Part shown: positions 37,144 to 45,228 of the stretch, one piece after another
How the letters are laid out: the number at the start of each line of letters is the position of its first letter
Numbering within the stretch: the first letter of the stretch is position 1
Origin: Acinetobacter equi
Lineage (GTDB): Bacteria > Pseudomonadota > Gammaproteobacteria > Pseudomonadales > Moraxellaceae
NCBI RefSeq assembly: GCF_001307195.1
Contig: NZ_CP012808.1
Span: forward strand, 1,860,001 to 1,924,000
DNA: 64,000 nt
Direction: 5' to 3'
Notes under the pieces: generated by a model
Seen by the model: the letters and a program-made list of their open reading frames with translations, nothing else
Told to the model about the DNA's origin: nothing
Databases searched by the model: none
Program-made: the position numbers and the translations under genes

Positions 37144-37881
37144 ATGAAACAAATCCATCTCGATTCCTTGGAAGAAGAGCTTAATTTCTGGTCACCTATT
37201 ATGGAATTACAGTCTCTTATGGTTGAAGCACGTGACTTCTACTTAAAGGAGTTATTCCCTTATGAAAAAACTGAAAAAAATATACCGGAAGATGAATATA
37301 TAAAAGATATGAATATTCTATTCACTAAACACTTTACTGGTAGGCACAGCGACCCAAATCGCCCGACGGGAATACAGGCTGAAGAGGAGTTTTTTAGCTC
37401 AATACTTGATAATGAAACTGACGAAGAATTAAAGAAAGAGAACCTGAATTCAGCTTTGTACCAACTTTTGAATATTGTTTGCATGTATATATGTGATGCT
37501 GCAGAAGTCTTAAAGAATATAAAAAAAGAATTTAATGACGGAGAGGCAATAATAGTAGAAAACTCATTAATTACAGATAATAAAATTTTTTATTATCTGT
37601 GTAAGGCTAATTATTTTATCGGTCTTTGCAAAGCAACCCATGCTGGTAATCTGGGCTCAAAAGTACAACTCAGAGAGAAAATGATCAAATTAGCCGAAAA
37701 AAGGAATAAACCATTACGCAAAAAATTGGATGATGACTTATTAGTAACAAAGAAAATATGGGAAGGAAACAATTGGGCCACTTATACTCAATGTGCTGAG
37801 CATATTTTTGAAAAAAAACTTGTAGATAGGCCATATCGAAAAATTTATGAATTAGTTTCATTAGCTGCAAAAAATAAATAA
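37144..37881 (+). CDS. Hypothetical protein of the element
   Basis: This 245-aa soluble helical protein has an acidic first half and a basic last third (KRNKPLRKKLDDDLLVTKKIW). The reading frame is open back to a GTG at 37132, but GGGAGG at 37134-37139 places the start at ATG 37144. I do not recognise a domain. It lies alone between the integrase and a strong hairpin. The region just upstream (37060-37130) has CCAAT...ATTGG repeats that could fold in the mRNA leader. Confidence 0.65.
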   Translation: MKQIHLDSLEEELNFWSPIMELQSLMVEARDFYLKELFPYEKTEKNIPEDEYIKDMNILFTKHFTGRHSDPNRPTGIQAEEEFFSSILDNETDEELKKENLNSALYQLLNIVCMYICDAAEVLKNIKKEFNDGEAIIVENSLITDNKIFYYLCKANYFIGLCKATHAGNLGSKVQLREKMIKLAEKRNKPLRKKLDDDLLVTKKIWEGNNWATYTQCAEHIFEKKLVDRPYRKIYELVSLAAKNK

Positions 37882-37886
37882 TTACA

Positions 37887-37942
37887 TAGTGCGACGTAAT
37901 ATGTACATCTTTCGACTAAGAGTGTACATCAACGTCGCACTA
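37887..37942 (+). terminator. Long interrupted hairpin after the 245-aa gene
   Basis: Perfect 11-bp outer arms (TAGTGCGACGT / ACGTCGCACTA) enclose a second paired block (ATGTACA... / ...TGTACAT). Only a short GGTTTT tail follows. It may end the 37144 transcript, or act as a regulatory or recombination structure just before the HTH gene. Confidence 0.6.
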
Positions 37943-37972
37943 GGTTTTAAATCATAAAAACAATAATTTAAT

Positions 37973-38005
37973 TTACAACCATGTTTTACAAATACATGGT
38001 TGTAA
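37973..38005. promoter_or_regulatory. Operator-like perfect inverted repeat before the HTH gene
   Basis: TTACAACCATG and CATGGTTGTAA are perfect 11-bp arms separated by 11 bp, so the centres lie about two DNA turns apart. It overlaps one possible start (ATG 37981) and ends 2 bp before another (ATG 38008). Such a site suggests autoregulation by the encoded HTH protein. Confidence 0.6.
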
Positions 38006-38007
38006 CT

Positions 38008-38223
38008 ATGCTTCAAATAACACCAATTCGAATTCAATTCAGCACTGTATGCCAGTTGCTAGATGTTACACGTGAGTCTCTGCGTCACACTATTCGTAAA
38101 GATCCTACGTTTCCAAAGCCTATGAAAATGGGCACCACAAAACAAGCTCCTGTTTTCTTCGACTATCAAGAGCTTGTTGAGTGGCATAACAGCAAAAAAA
38201 ATATTGCTGAAATGGGGGCATGA
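38008..38223 (+). CDS. Small HTH regulator (AlpA/phage-like)
   Basis: This is a 71-aa DNA-binding protein with the pattern FSTVCQLLDVTRESLRHTI then DPTFPKPMKMG, which matches the MerR/AlpA-type helix-turn-helix where the recognition turn is followed by FP.P. A longer version from ATG 37981 (80 aa) is possible; no ribosome site distinguishes them, and the palindrome favours the shorter form. It overlaps the next gene by 4 bp. Its likely job is control of excision or early genes. Confidence 0.7.
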   Translation: MLQITPIRIQFSTVCQLLDVTRESLRHTIRKDPTFPKPMKMGTTKQAPVFFDYQELVEWHNSKKNIAEMGA

Positions 38224-38933
38224 TCATGAATACTTTTAATCTTTTATTAAAAACATATCAGATGCTTAGTTCGGAAATAGCAGAACTTGTTCAGTCAGAA
38301 CAACGTGCAGTAAATTTGTCTATTGAACGGCTTGCTAAACGTGGAGTTATTCAACTTCCACCATTGATGAAAGTTGAAAATAAACAGTCAGTTAGTCCTA
38401 ATAGATTTTCAAATGTATATGTATTTTCAGGAGAACAGGGAAAACTTGATTCAATTACTGTTGTTGCTCAACTTTGTCCTGAATTCACTGCAGCAATAGT
38501 AAAACGCTGGTATGAGCTTGAGCAAAAAATGCCGGTATTTGATATCAGTAATCCTCAGCACCTTTTACAAGCAATTGAAGTCCAAGCAAAACAGAATCTA
38601 CAGCTGAGTGCAGAAAACAAAGCTTTGTCCGTAGCTATCGAAACTATTACTCAAACAGAACATGGCGTTAAGTTCCAACAGGCCTGTAAAATTTTAAATG
38701 CTAAACAGCGTGATTTAGCAAAATGGTTACGTGAACATAGTTGGGATCGCTATCTAAATGATGCTAGGGCTTCAACTTATTACAGTGAAAGCAAAGGCTA
38801 TTGTGAAACTAAGTATTCTCATAAAGAAGGTGTTAAAGCTTCCGGTCAACCTTATAGCTACACACAAACTGAATTCTTTATTTTACCAAAAGGTATGGCT
38901 CTTTTAGCTAAACACTTTGGAGAGGCTGTATGA
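38220..38933 (+). CDS. Phage antirepressor-like protein (Rha/KilAC type)
   Basis: This 237-aa protein has an N-terminal Rha-like module (SEIAELVQSEQRAVNLSIERLAKRGVI; FSGEQGKLDSITVVAQL) and a C-terminal KilAC-like domain (FQQACKILNAKQRDLAKWL, YTQTEFFILPKGMALLAKHF). Such proteins antagonise phage repressors or act as early regulators. ATG 38220 overlaps the stop of the previous gene; ATG 38226 is another start with a better-placed G-rich site. It is followed directly by a C4-like RNA region, which fits the antirepressor theme. Confidence 0.8.
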   Translation: MIMNTFNLLLKTYQMLSSEIAELVQSEQRAVNLSIERLAKRGVIQLPPLMKVENKQSVSPNRFSNVYVFSGEQGKLDSITVVAQLCPEFTAAIVKRWYELEQKMPVFDISNPQHLLQAIEVQAKQNLQLSAENKALSVAIETITQTEHGVKFQQACKILNAKQRDLAKWLREHSWDRYLNDARASTYYSESKGYCETKYSHKEGVKASGQPYSYTQTEFFILPKGMALLAKHFGEAV

Positions 38934-38989
38934 AATTTAAAAATATTTTCTTCAGAGATCTTCTCAAACTTAAATGTTTCAGTTATATT

Positions 38990-39240
38990 ATTATTGTTCG
39001 ATGCAAAATCATTGAATTAGCTTTGACAGGCTATAACGTAAAAGGCGCATACAGTCCGCTTCGGGCTTTTTTTATGCGTAATTTCTCTATGCATCTGCAT
39101 CGTTATGTGGAGCTTGGGAGGGACACTTTCGAGTGTGCTGGTTACCTTTTACGCCAGTCTGTCAACCCTTTCAGGCTTCACACCAATCATTTGACAGTGA
39201 TTAGTGAAGCTCCTCAACTTGTAAAAGGAGCGCATTCATC
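38990..39240 (+). ncRNA. Candidate C4/Icd-like regulatory RNA region
   Basis: This region shows features seen in P1/P4-type immunity RNAs. A hairpin with TCCGCTTCGGGC and a T run lies inside outer arms CGCATA / TATGCG (39046-39079). Further on there is a block GTGTGCTGGTTACC with a nearby complement-like GCCAGTCTGTCAACCC (about 39133-39172). A 104-codon frame at 38930-39244 covers it but reads like a translated RNA (many Arg, His, Leu; no domain), overlapping the antirepressor stop. It may still be an Ash-type peptide. I favour RNA with moderate doubt. Confidence 0.4.
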
Positions 39241-39792
39241 ATGAACGCTAAAGTAAATTTTCAAATTCCAGAACAATCTATTTCTTTATATAATACAGCT
39301 CATTTACGTGATATTTATACACTCGCTGTAAATATTTCAGCTCATACTCAAACTCTTTTGAGTCGCATAAATAAAGCTACTTTGCAATTAAAGCAACATG
39401 CAAAAAATTTAAATACTAATTCTTATCACTTTGATGAAGTTGAAGACTTAATCTCTATCACATCTCTTTTAGTTGAAGATAGACTTAATTCATTTGATGT
39501 AGAACGTGAAAAATACGAGAATGAATTACAGTCAATAAGTCTACCATATACTCCTGAGGACCTTTTTGATACAAGTTCTTTGATTTATGAAGCTATTGGC
39601 TGGATTCAAACGATGCTGTATCAAATCAAAGAAGAAGCTTCATTAGCTAAAAATCAAATAGAAAAAAGCATTCACTGTCTAGTATTTTCTGATCTTGAAA
39701 ATTTGATATATATCGCTATCCACCTAATAAAAGCACATGGTTATACATTTTATATTGACGGCGAAAAATATAAAGCTGAAATGGAGGAGTAA
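39241..39792 (+). CDS. Hypothetical helical phage protein with internal duplication
   Basis: This 183-aa protein is helical and acidic. The two halves look alike: DVEREKYENELQ and DGEKYKAEMEE end similar stretches, preceded by DEVEDLISITSLLVEDRLN and SDLENLIYIAIHLIKAHGY. A good AAAAGGAG site precedes the ATG. I do not recognise a family. It is in the early cluster, followed 2 bp later by a small ORF. Confidence 0.65.
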   Translation: MNAKVNFQIPEQSISLYNTAHLRDIYTLAVNISAHTQTLLSRINKATLQLKQHAKNLNTNSYHFDEVEDLISITSLLVEDRLNSFDVEREKYENELQSISLPYTPEDLFDTSSLIYEAIGWIQTMLYQIKEEASLAKNQIEKSIHCLVFSDLENLIYIAIHLIKAHGYTFYIDGEKYKAEMEE

Positions 39793-39794
39793 CT

Positions 39795-39965
39795 ATGTGC
39801 AAACCTCCTTTGGCTTCATCTCAAAATATAAATCATCTTAATAAATCTCAATCAGCTCAAGAAAGTAAATCTTCGGTATACGTTGAATCTGTCCGTATCA
39901 CTCCAGAACGCTTAATAAAAATTTTGGAAGATGCGTACAGAAAAGGAGGGGCTGATGAGCATTGA
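39795..39965 (+). CDS. Small early protein (56 aa)
   Basis: The frame begins MCKPPLASSQNINHLN and ends RKGGADEH. The first ATG is 8 bp after a GGAGG. It overlaps the next gene by 11 bp in another frame, a common phage arrangement. No known domain. The call depends on spacing and ribosome sites. Confidence 0.55.
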   Translation: MCKPPLASSQNINHLNKSQSAQESKSSVYVESVRITPERLIKILEDAYRKGGADEH

Positions 39966-40755
39966 CGCAACCCGTCGAGCTTGGAGTGCTCTGGTTAAGA
40001 ACTCCTCACAACGACTTATTCTACTTTCAATTGCAGATCGAGCAGGCGAAAATCATACAGCCTGGCCAAGTATTGAAAGATTGGCAGCAGATACAGTTTT
40101 AGATAAAAAAACTGTTCAAAAAGTCATTCTAGAGCTTATTGAATTAGGTTTAATTTCTGATACGGGCGAGCGTGTTGGAGCCACAAAACGAGTTCGTGTG
40201 CTTAAAATTAACGGAGTCAAAGGACGTGAAGAATATACCCATAATTGGGATGATTTAGGTTTAAAAAATGATGCTAAATCCAAAGTAAATACACCCAAAA
40301 ATGGGAATATTAAACAACCCCAAAAACGGAATGATTCCAATAGTGGAAATAATCCCGAAAAAGGTACTTTGAATGATCCCAAAACAGGGGTGCAGAACTT
40401 ATCAGGGAATTTGCCATTGAATCTCTCTCAAGAGCATGAGTGGATTCCTGACTTTGATCAGCTGAGAACAAAAATAAAAATGGCAGGTCATGGTAACAAC
40501 ATAGATCTGATACTTGGTCTACCTAGTTTTGAATTTGAACTGAGTGCATTCAACTCTTATTTTGATAATGGAGGATTATCTGATAGTAAAAAACTTCATA
40601 AGTTCACGGCTTGGATTGTAGACAAGTTTGATCGTTATAAAAAGCAGAATCCTGAATATGGCATCCAAACTTCATCTGAACAACAAGTTAATACTGATCG
40701 ACCATGCTTCAATTTGCCGAATAAGCCTAAAAGCTTATTAGGAGATCTACGATGA
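39955..40755 (+). CDS. HTH replication initiation-like protein
   Basis: This 266-aa protein opens with a winged HTH (ILLSIADRAGENHTAWPSIE, LDKKTVQKVILELIELGLIS; HTH_36-like). A low-complexity linker (about residues 110-160) follows, made of units such as TPKNGN, QPQKRND and LNDPKTG, and then a C-terminal helical domain. This is the usual architecture of phage O/DnaT-like replication proteins in Acinetobacter prophages, which load the helicase. AGGAGG at 39944-39949 sets the start. It overlaps the DnaB gene by 4 bp. Confidence 0.75.
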   Translation: MSIDATRRAWSALVKNSSQRLILLSIADRAGENHTAWPSIERLAADTVLDKKTVQKVILELIELGLISDTGERVGATKRVRVLKINGVKGREEYTHNWDDLGLKNDAKSKVNTPKNGNIKQPQKRNDSNSGNNPEKGTLNDPKTGVQNLSGNLPLNLSQEHEWIPDFDQLRTKIKMAGHGNNIDLILGLPSFEFELSAFNSYFDNGGLSDSKKLHKFTAWIVDKFDRYKKQNPEYGIQTSSEQQVNTDRPCFNLPNKPKSLLGDLR

Positions 40756-42116
40756 ATACACCTATTCACAATCTACAAATTGAACAAGCTGTTCTCGCTG
40801 CACTAATGACGGTAGCAGGCTCTTATGCTCAAGTTGAAAGCTTGTTGACTGAACAAGATTTTCATGCAACACGCCATAAACTGATTTTTAACGCAATTGT
40901 AGACCTTGGTAGCAAGAACTTCCCATACGATGCTGTACTCGTCAATCAATGGCTGGAAATGCGTAATTACGGCGAAGCGTCAGGCGGAGAGAAATATCTC
41001 ATGCAGTTAATGAGTGATGCTCCTTCCAGCTTCTACAATCTGCAATCGTATGCAGAAAAATTGAAAGATTTTACAGCATGCCGTCAGGTTGAAGCTGAAG
41101 CACTGAAAATCATTCAACAAGCCCGAAATCTTACTGTGAGCCGTGGTGAGCTTGCGCAATATGCACAAGCTGCTTTTGCAGATCTAAATACTGAATCAGG
41201 AAGTGAATCTCTATTCCATATTCATGATGCTGCATCAAATACGTTTCTTGAAATCAGCCGTAAGATGGAAGCAATGATTGCTGGTGAAACGATGATTAAA
41301 GGGATCCAAACTGGTATCTATGACCTAGACAAGAAACTAGGTGATATTGAGCCAGGCTGTCTTATGGTAGTTGCTGCACGACCAGCGATGGGTAAGACAA
41401 CTATGCTTCAGCTTATTGCAAACAATGTGGCAGTAATACAGAAAAAACCAACCCTTATAATGTCAGGAGAAATGCCTAAAGAGCAGATCGCAATGCGTTT
41501 ATGCTGTGCTATCGCTCCAGCTGATATTGGGGGAGTGCGTAATTCCCCACACTTACTCCCAAAAGATGAATTTACAGCTTATACAAACGCCGTGGTGATG
41601 CTTCAAAACGTACCGATGATGATCAATGATACCTCTCGACCATCAATCGCGAATGTACGCGAATCTATGCGGAAAATTAAGCACAAATATGGAAGTGTTG
41701 GCGCTGTATTTGTTGATTATCTACAGATCATGAAAACTACAAAGCAATTTGCACGTGAAGATTTAAAGATTGCTTATTTCACTGGTGAACTTAAAGCATT
41801 AGCTAAAGAGTTCGATTGTGTCGTTGTTTTACTGTCACAGCTTAATCGTGAACTTGAGAAAAGACCAAATAAAAGACCAATGATGTCTGATCTACGTGAG
41901 TCGGGAGCAATTGAACAAGATGCTGACCAAATTATTTTCCTGTATCGAGATGAAGTTTATAACAAAGAATCTCAATATCGGGGTATTGCTGAAGCCATTA
42001 TTGGTAAAAATAGACACGGTGAACAAGGTACTGCTTATATGCATTCACAGCTGAAGTACTGTCAATTTACTAATCTAGATAACGATGCATTAAGTCAAAT
42101 TCAAGGGAATATATAA
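40752..42116 (+). CDS. dnaB: Replicative DNA helicase, DnaB family
   Basis: This 454-aa helicase has the N-terminal DnaB domain (LQIEQAVLAALM) and a RecA-like motor with Walker A ARPAMGKTT, Walker B AVFVDYLQIM and SQLNRELEKRPNKRP. The length is about that of chromosomal DnaB, though the N-terminal part is divergent. It overlaps the replication protein gene and sits directly before the iteron-like repeats. Confidence 0.92.
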   Translation: MNTPIHNLQIEQAVLAALMTVAGSYAQVESLLTEQDFHATRHKLIFNAIVDLGSKNFPYDAVLVNQWLEMRNYGEASGGEKYLMQLMSDAPSSFYNLQSYAEKLKDFTACRQVEAEALKIIQQARNLTVSRGELAQYAQAAFADLNTESGSESLFHIHDAASNTFLEISRKMEAMIAGETMIKGIQTGIYDLDKKLGDIEPGCLMVVAARPAMGKTTMLQLIANNVAVIQKKPTLIMSGEMPKEQIAMRLCCAIAPADIGGVRNSPHLLPKDEFTAYTNAVVMLQNVPMMINDTSRPSIANVRESMRKIKHKYGSVGAVFVDYLQIMKTTKQFAREDLKIAYFTGELKALAKEFDCVVVLLSQLNRELEKRPNKRPMMSDLRESGAIEQDADQIIFLYRDEVYNKESQYRGIAEAIIGKNRHGEQGTAYMHSQLKYCQFTNLDNDALSQIQGNI

Positions 42117-42118
42117 TA

Positions 42119-42484
42119 ATGTCTACAATATATACAGACTCTTTAAGTAACTCAAAGCCTGTTCAAGAACGTTTTATTAATTTAAGACAGCAAAAAAAAA
42201 TTAAAGAATTTCTTTTAAGGCAGCGTGGTTATAAACGACCAGATTTTAATAGAATACTTTTAGATTTGGGTCGGTTGGGTTGGACTCACGAAAAGATTGC
42301 TTTTCTTCTTCCAGTTGCAGGAGCATCTACTGTAAGCGAGTGGGCGCGAGGAGGTACTCCAAATTTTGAAAATGGAGAAGCACTTATTGAATTGTGGAAA
42401 GCTGAAACAGGTGTAGAAAGATTTCCTCGGGATGGTGAATGGAGTACATACAAATATGAAATTGGGCAGTTAAAACTACTCTAA
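42119..42484 (+). CDS. Small HTH protein, paralogue A
   Basis: This 121-aa protein carries GWTHEKIAFLLPVAGASTVSEWARGGTPNFENG (written here as a pattern of shorter blocks: GWTHEKIAFLLP, STVSEWARG, PNFENG), which is an HTH with a likely recognition helix at STVSEW. The paralogue at 46148 shares these blocks. It follows dnaB by 2 bp and ends before the iterons. It may bind those repeats or regulate replication. Confidence 0.7.
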   Translation: MSTIYTDSLSNSKPVQERFINLRQQKKIKEFLLRQRGYKRPDFNRILLDLGRLGWTHEKIAFLLPVAGASTVSEWARGGTPNFENGEALIELWKAETGVERFPRDGEWSTYKYEIGQLKLL

Positions 42485-42515
42485 AATAGTTTTGATAATT
42501 AGCATTTTATTCCAT

Positions 42516-42628
42516 TTATGACGTAACAAAGGTCATTCAATAACCGTATTATGACGTAACAAGGATTACTAAGTAAGCGGATTATGACGTAACAATGATT
42601 GAATTAAATACAGATTATGACGTAACAA
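42516..42628. repeat. Iteron-like array, four copies, exact 33-bp period
   Basis: TTATGACGTAACAA occurs perfectly at 42516-42529, 42549-42562, 42582-42595 and 42615-42628. Each start is 33 bp from the last, which is about three helical turns, so all copies face the same side of DNA. The 19-bp spacers differ but share positions (for example ...T.A..A.TAA.CG.A in the first two). Location just after replication protein, dnaB and HTH genes suggests a replication origin or its control region. Confidence 0.85.
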
Positions 42629-42979
42629 AAATATCCGATGAAAAAGCTACGGTGAGTAACGGTAGTCTTGTATTTTATTTAATCAATAAAGTTAAGAGAG
42701 CATAAATTTTAAATATGCTCTTTTGACGGAATACTTATTGGCTTTTTTTATCATTTTTAAATTAGGCTATGCATAGCCTTTGCTGAAATTTATTTGTGAT
42801 ATTGGGTGGTCTTGTATCACTTGGAGTGGTTGCCAGTAGGGCATAAAAGTTAAAAGGATTTAGATTTTTTAGACAAAAAAACAATCATATGCATGAAATT
42901 TTTATATATCATCAGCTTAATAATATTTAGAATTTAGCTAAGTCAAGCTTCATATATTAAAAAATCATTAAAATGATTT
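42629..42979. other. Non-coding stretch after the iteron array
   Basis: This 350-bp AT-rich stretch has no gene. It includes CTACGGTGAGTAACGGTAG near 42650, an AT-rich section that could melt, and a tail running to the end of the minus-strand 397-aa gene. It may hold the rest of the origin. Confidence 0.5.
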
Positions 42980-44173
42980 TTATATGCTTTGATAAAAAAG
43001 AATTCCTGTATAAATCGCTAAAAATATGCAAACAATAATTGAAATACCAATATTTGACATGATTTTATTATATCGTTTATCTACATCATTTTTTACACGT
43101 TGGATATTAGTCTTTTCTTCTTCAAATTTTGCTTCTAATGCTGTAAAAACTGTCGTGTATTCATTATTCATTTGAGTAATGGTACTTCGTTGCCCCCAAA
43201 TATTTAAAATCATAATTAATACCATACAAAGCACAGTCATTAATACAAAAAAATTTTTAGTAAAAAGATAATGAATCGGCTCACCTATTACTTTCATTTG
43301 GGCTGTTGCAAACCAGATACCTGCTGGAATAGCAAACATTTTGGTTGCTACAGAATCAAAGGTATCATTAAGTTTTTTAATGTATTCTGTTTTCTTTTCA
43401 TTATATTCTTTTCTAACTTTATCAAAGGTATAATCCTCCACATAGCTTTGATAACTATGATTGATATTTGTAATCAAAGGATTAATATTGCGAATCAAGT
43501 AACTAAATCGAATTTCTTCAATTTCATTCTTAACAAAAGCCGTTACTTCTTTACACATGAGATGAATAATAGCCTCTCGGTGCATGTCTTTATCTTTAAA
43601 TTTTTCTAGGCTTTTAATATCAATGGAATAATTTAAATCATTTTCATCAGCTTTAATTTTAAACTTATAACTTCGATTATAAAAAATACAATCTTTATCA
43701 GCGTTAGATGCGTCAGATAAAAATTTTATAAATGAATATAGTTTCCCTATAGCTAGATAATTTTTATATTTGTTATCAGTTGAATCAATGTCGAAATAGC
43801 TTTCTAGATCTGTGAGAAAAATATTTTTGATAGAATTTTTAATATGAAGGTCATATTTAAGAACAGTATTCCAGTTATCACAAACAATGAAATCATGTCC
43901 AAAATTAATATTGGTTTTATTTAATCGTACTTCAAAAATATATTGATCATTAAAATGTTTATCTTTAATTTTCTCTAGAACTACACCAGATGTTGATAGT
44001 TTACCATTAACTTTGACATTTAGACTTCCAACAGCTAATGAATGTGAATTCAATATTTGTAAGGCTGAAAGTTTAATTGCATCTAGCTCCATCCAGCTTA
44101 CAAATTGGTCGCGATCTACCTCTCTGTCTGGCATAGACAGAAATATATCACGATATATTTGTGCTGGATTCAT
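42980..44173 (-). CDS. Membrane protein of a two-gene cargo unit
   Basis: This 397-aa protein is soluble for about 280 residues, then has membrane segments at about 310-330 (NFFVLMTVLCMVLIMILNIW) and 373-393 (IGISIIVCIFLAIYTGILFY). Between them is a coiled-coil-like stretch (FTALEAKFEEEKTNIQRVKND). I do not recognise a domain in the soluble part. It is read against the direction of the rest of the element, 17 bp after an NdpA-like gene. A membrane-anchored second subunit next to a nucleoid-binding-type protein suggests a defence or control function, but this is inference. Confidence 0.7.
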   Translation of the reverse strand: MNPAQIYRDIFLSMPDREVDRDQFVSWMELDAIKLSALQILNSHSLAVGSLNVKVNGKLSTSGVVLEKIKDKHFNDQYIFEVRLNKTNINFGHDFIVCDNWNTVLKYDLHIKNSIKNIFLTDLESYFDIDSTDNKYKNYLAIGKLYSFIKFLSDASNADKDCIFYNRSYKFKIKADENDLNYSIDIKSLEKFKDKDMHREAIIHLMCKEVTAFVKNEIEEIRFSYLIRNINPLITNINHSYQSYVEDYTFDKVRKEYNEKKTEYIKKLNDTFDSVATKMFAIPAGIWFATAQMKVIGEPIHYLFTKNFFVLMTVLCMVLIMILNIWGQRSTITQMNNEYTTVFTALEAKFEEEKTNIQRVKNDVDKRYNKIMSNIGISIIVCIFLAIYTGILFYQSI

Positions 44174-44190
44174 GGTAATACCTATTTGTC

Positions 44191-45228
44191 TTAATCATTT
44201 TTAGCTGATGCAGCCTTAAGCTCTGCAACTAAATTATCCGATAATAGAGAGCTATCTATTTTAAGTATATCATCTTCAAAATTAATTTGATTGTGTAGAA
44301 GCTCTCTTGAAAAGGTAATTGAAAGGCCTTTTCGCTTACTACTTAGCTTCATGAAACCTTTTAATTCTGTAGTGTTGATTTTAATGATGCCTGATAAGTT
44401 ATGCCCTACACTGGCAAACTCAAAAAACACATCACTAACTTCAGGGAAAATGCTTTTAGATATATTTTCTAAAATGACATCATCACCTTTTCTTATACAC
44501 TCATTAATATACCCATAAGCTTTTGATAAATGCTGATCTACCTCTTCTTGAGGAAGCATTAGCTGCTCACTAGCAAATTTTTCAATTGCTTCCCTTAGTT
44601 TTTTTGTTTCTTCAACTGCAGCTTCCGTATCTATCTCACAACCAATAAATTTTTGGAAGTAATCAGTAACATGTTCTGACTGGCCATTTTTGAAACGAAT
44701 GTATCTCTCAGCAAATTCATCACGCCATCCTGTAATATTAATTGTTGCGCCTAAATGCAATTTGTCTAAATCCAAAATCTCTCTAGCAATAAAATCAAGA
44801 TCAGGATTAATATCTGTTGCATTAGATTTATTAATGACAGCAATAGCTAATTTAGTATGTTCATCTCCTTTAAACTCAAAAATAACAAGGAAACCACCTG
44901 AAATACTCTTATTTACATCAAGAAAATTTTGAAAGAAGGTTGCTAATTCTCGTGTCATTTCAACAAAATCTAAGCAGCTATCTTCATTGTAAAATTTATC
45001 TAATACTTGCTCAAATACAGGTTGCTTATCTGTATCATTTCCAATAGAAAACTGTCCAACCATTAAACCAGTACTAGAAAAAAGTTTTAATAATTGCACT
45101 TTTAACTCAGTGCTTAATGAGCTTAAGTCATTTTCTTTATCTTTAATGTTGATGATTAAATTTTCTGTACTCTTTTTATCTTCTTTAATCCGTCTTATTT
45201 CATGGACAATGATGTGTTGGATCGACAT
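44191..45228 (-). CDS. NdpA/YejK-like nucleoid-associated protein
   Basis: This protein is 345 aa from the ATG at 45228 (MSIQHIIVHEIRRIKEDKKS). The frame extends upstream to 45279, but the family begins with this segment. Features of the family are VMSIQHIIVHEI, AFFQNFLDVNKSISGGFLVIFEF and CEIDTEAAVEETKKL. YejK (NdpA) binds the nucleoid in E. coli. As cargo on a mobile element with a membrane partner, its target is unknown. The two genes form a minus-strand island between the replication and virion-protein genes. Confidence 0.75.
   Translation of the reverse strand: MSIQHIIVHEIRRIKEDKKSTENLIINIKDKENDLSSLSTELKVQLLKLFSSTGLMVGQFSIGNDTDKQPVFEQVLDKFYNEDSCLDFVEMTRELATFFQNFLDVNKSISGGFLVIFEFKGDEHTKLAIAVINKSNATDINPDLDFIAREILDLDKLHLGATINITGWRDEFAERYIRFKNGQSEHVTDYFQKFIGCEIDTEAAVEETKKLREAIEKFASEQLMLPQEEVDQHLSKAYGYINECIRKGDDVILENISKSIFPEVSDVFFEFASVGHNLSGIIKINTTELKGFMKLSSKRKGLSITFSRELLHNQINFEDDILKIDSSLLSDNLVAELKAASAKND

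Noticed and set aside
38930..39244. A 104-codon frame after the antirepressor gene
   Set aside because: It covers RNA-like paired blocks and reads unlike a protein; kept as an alternative in the RNA entry.
42516..42628. Regular repeats looked at as a CRISPR array
   Set aside because: Repeats are 14 bp with 19-bp spacers that share bases; there are no cas genes, and the neighbourhood is a replication module.
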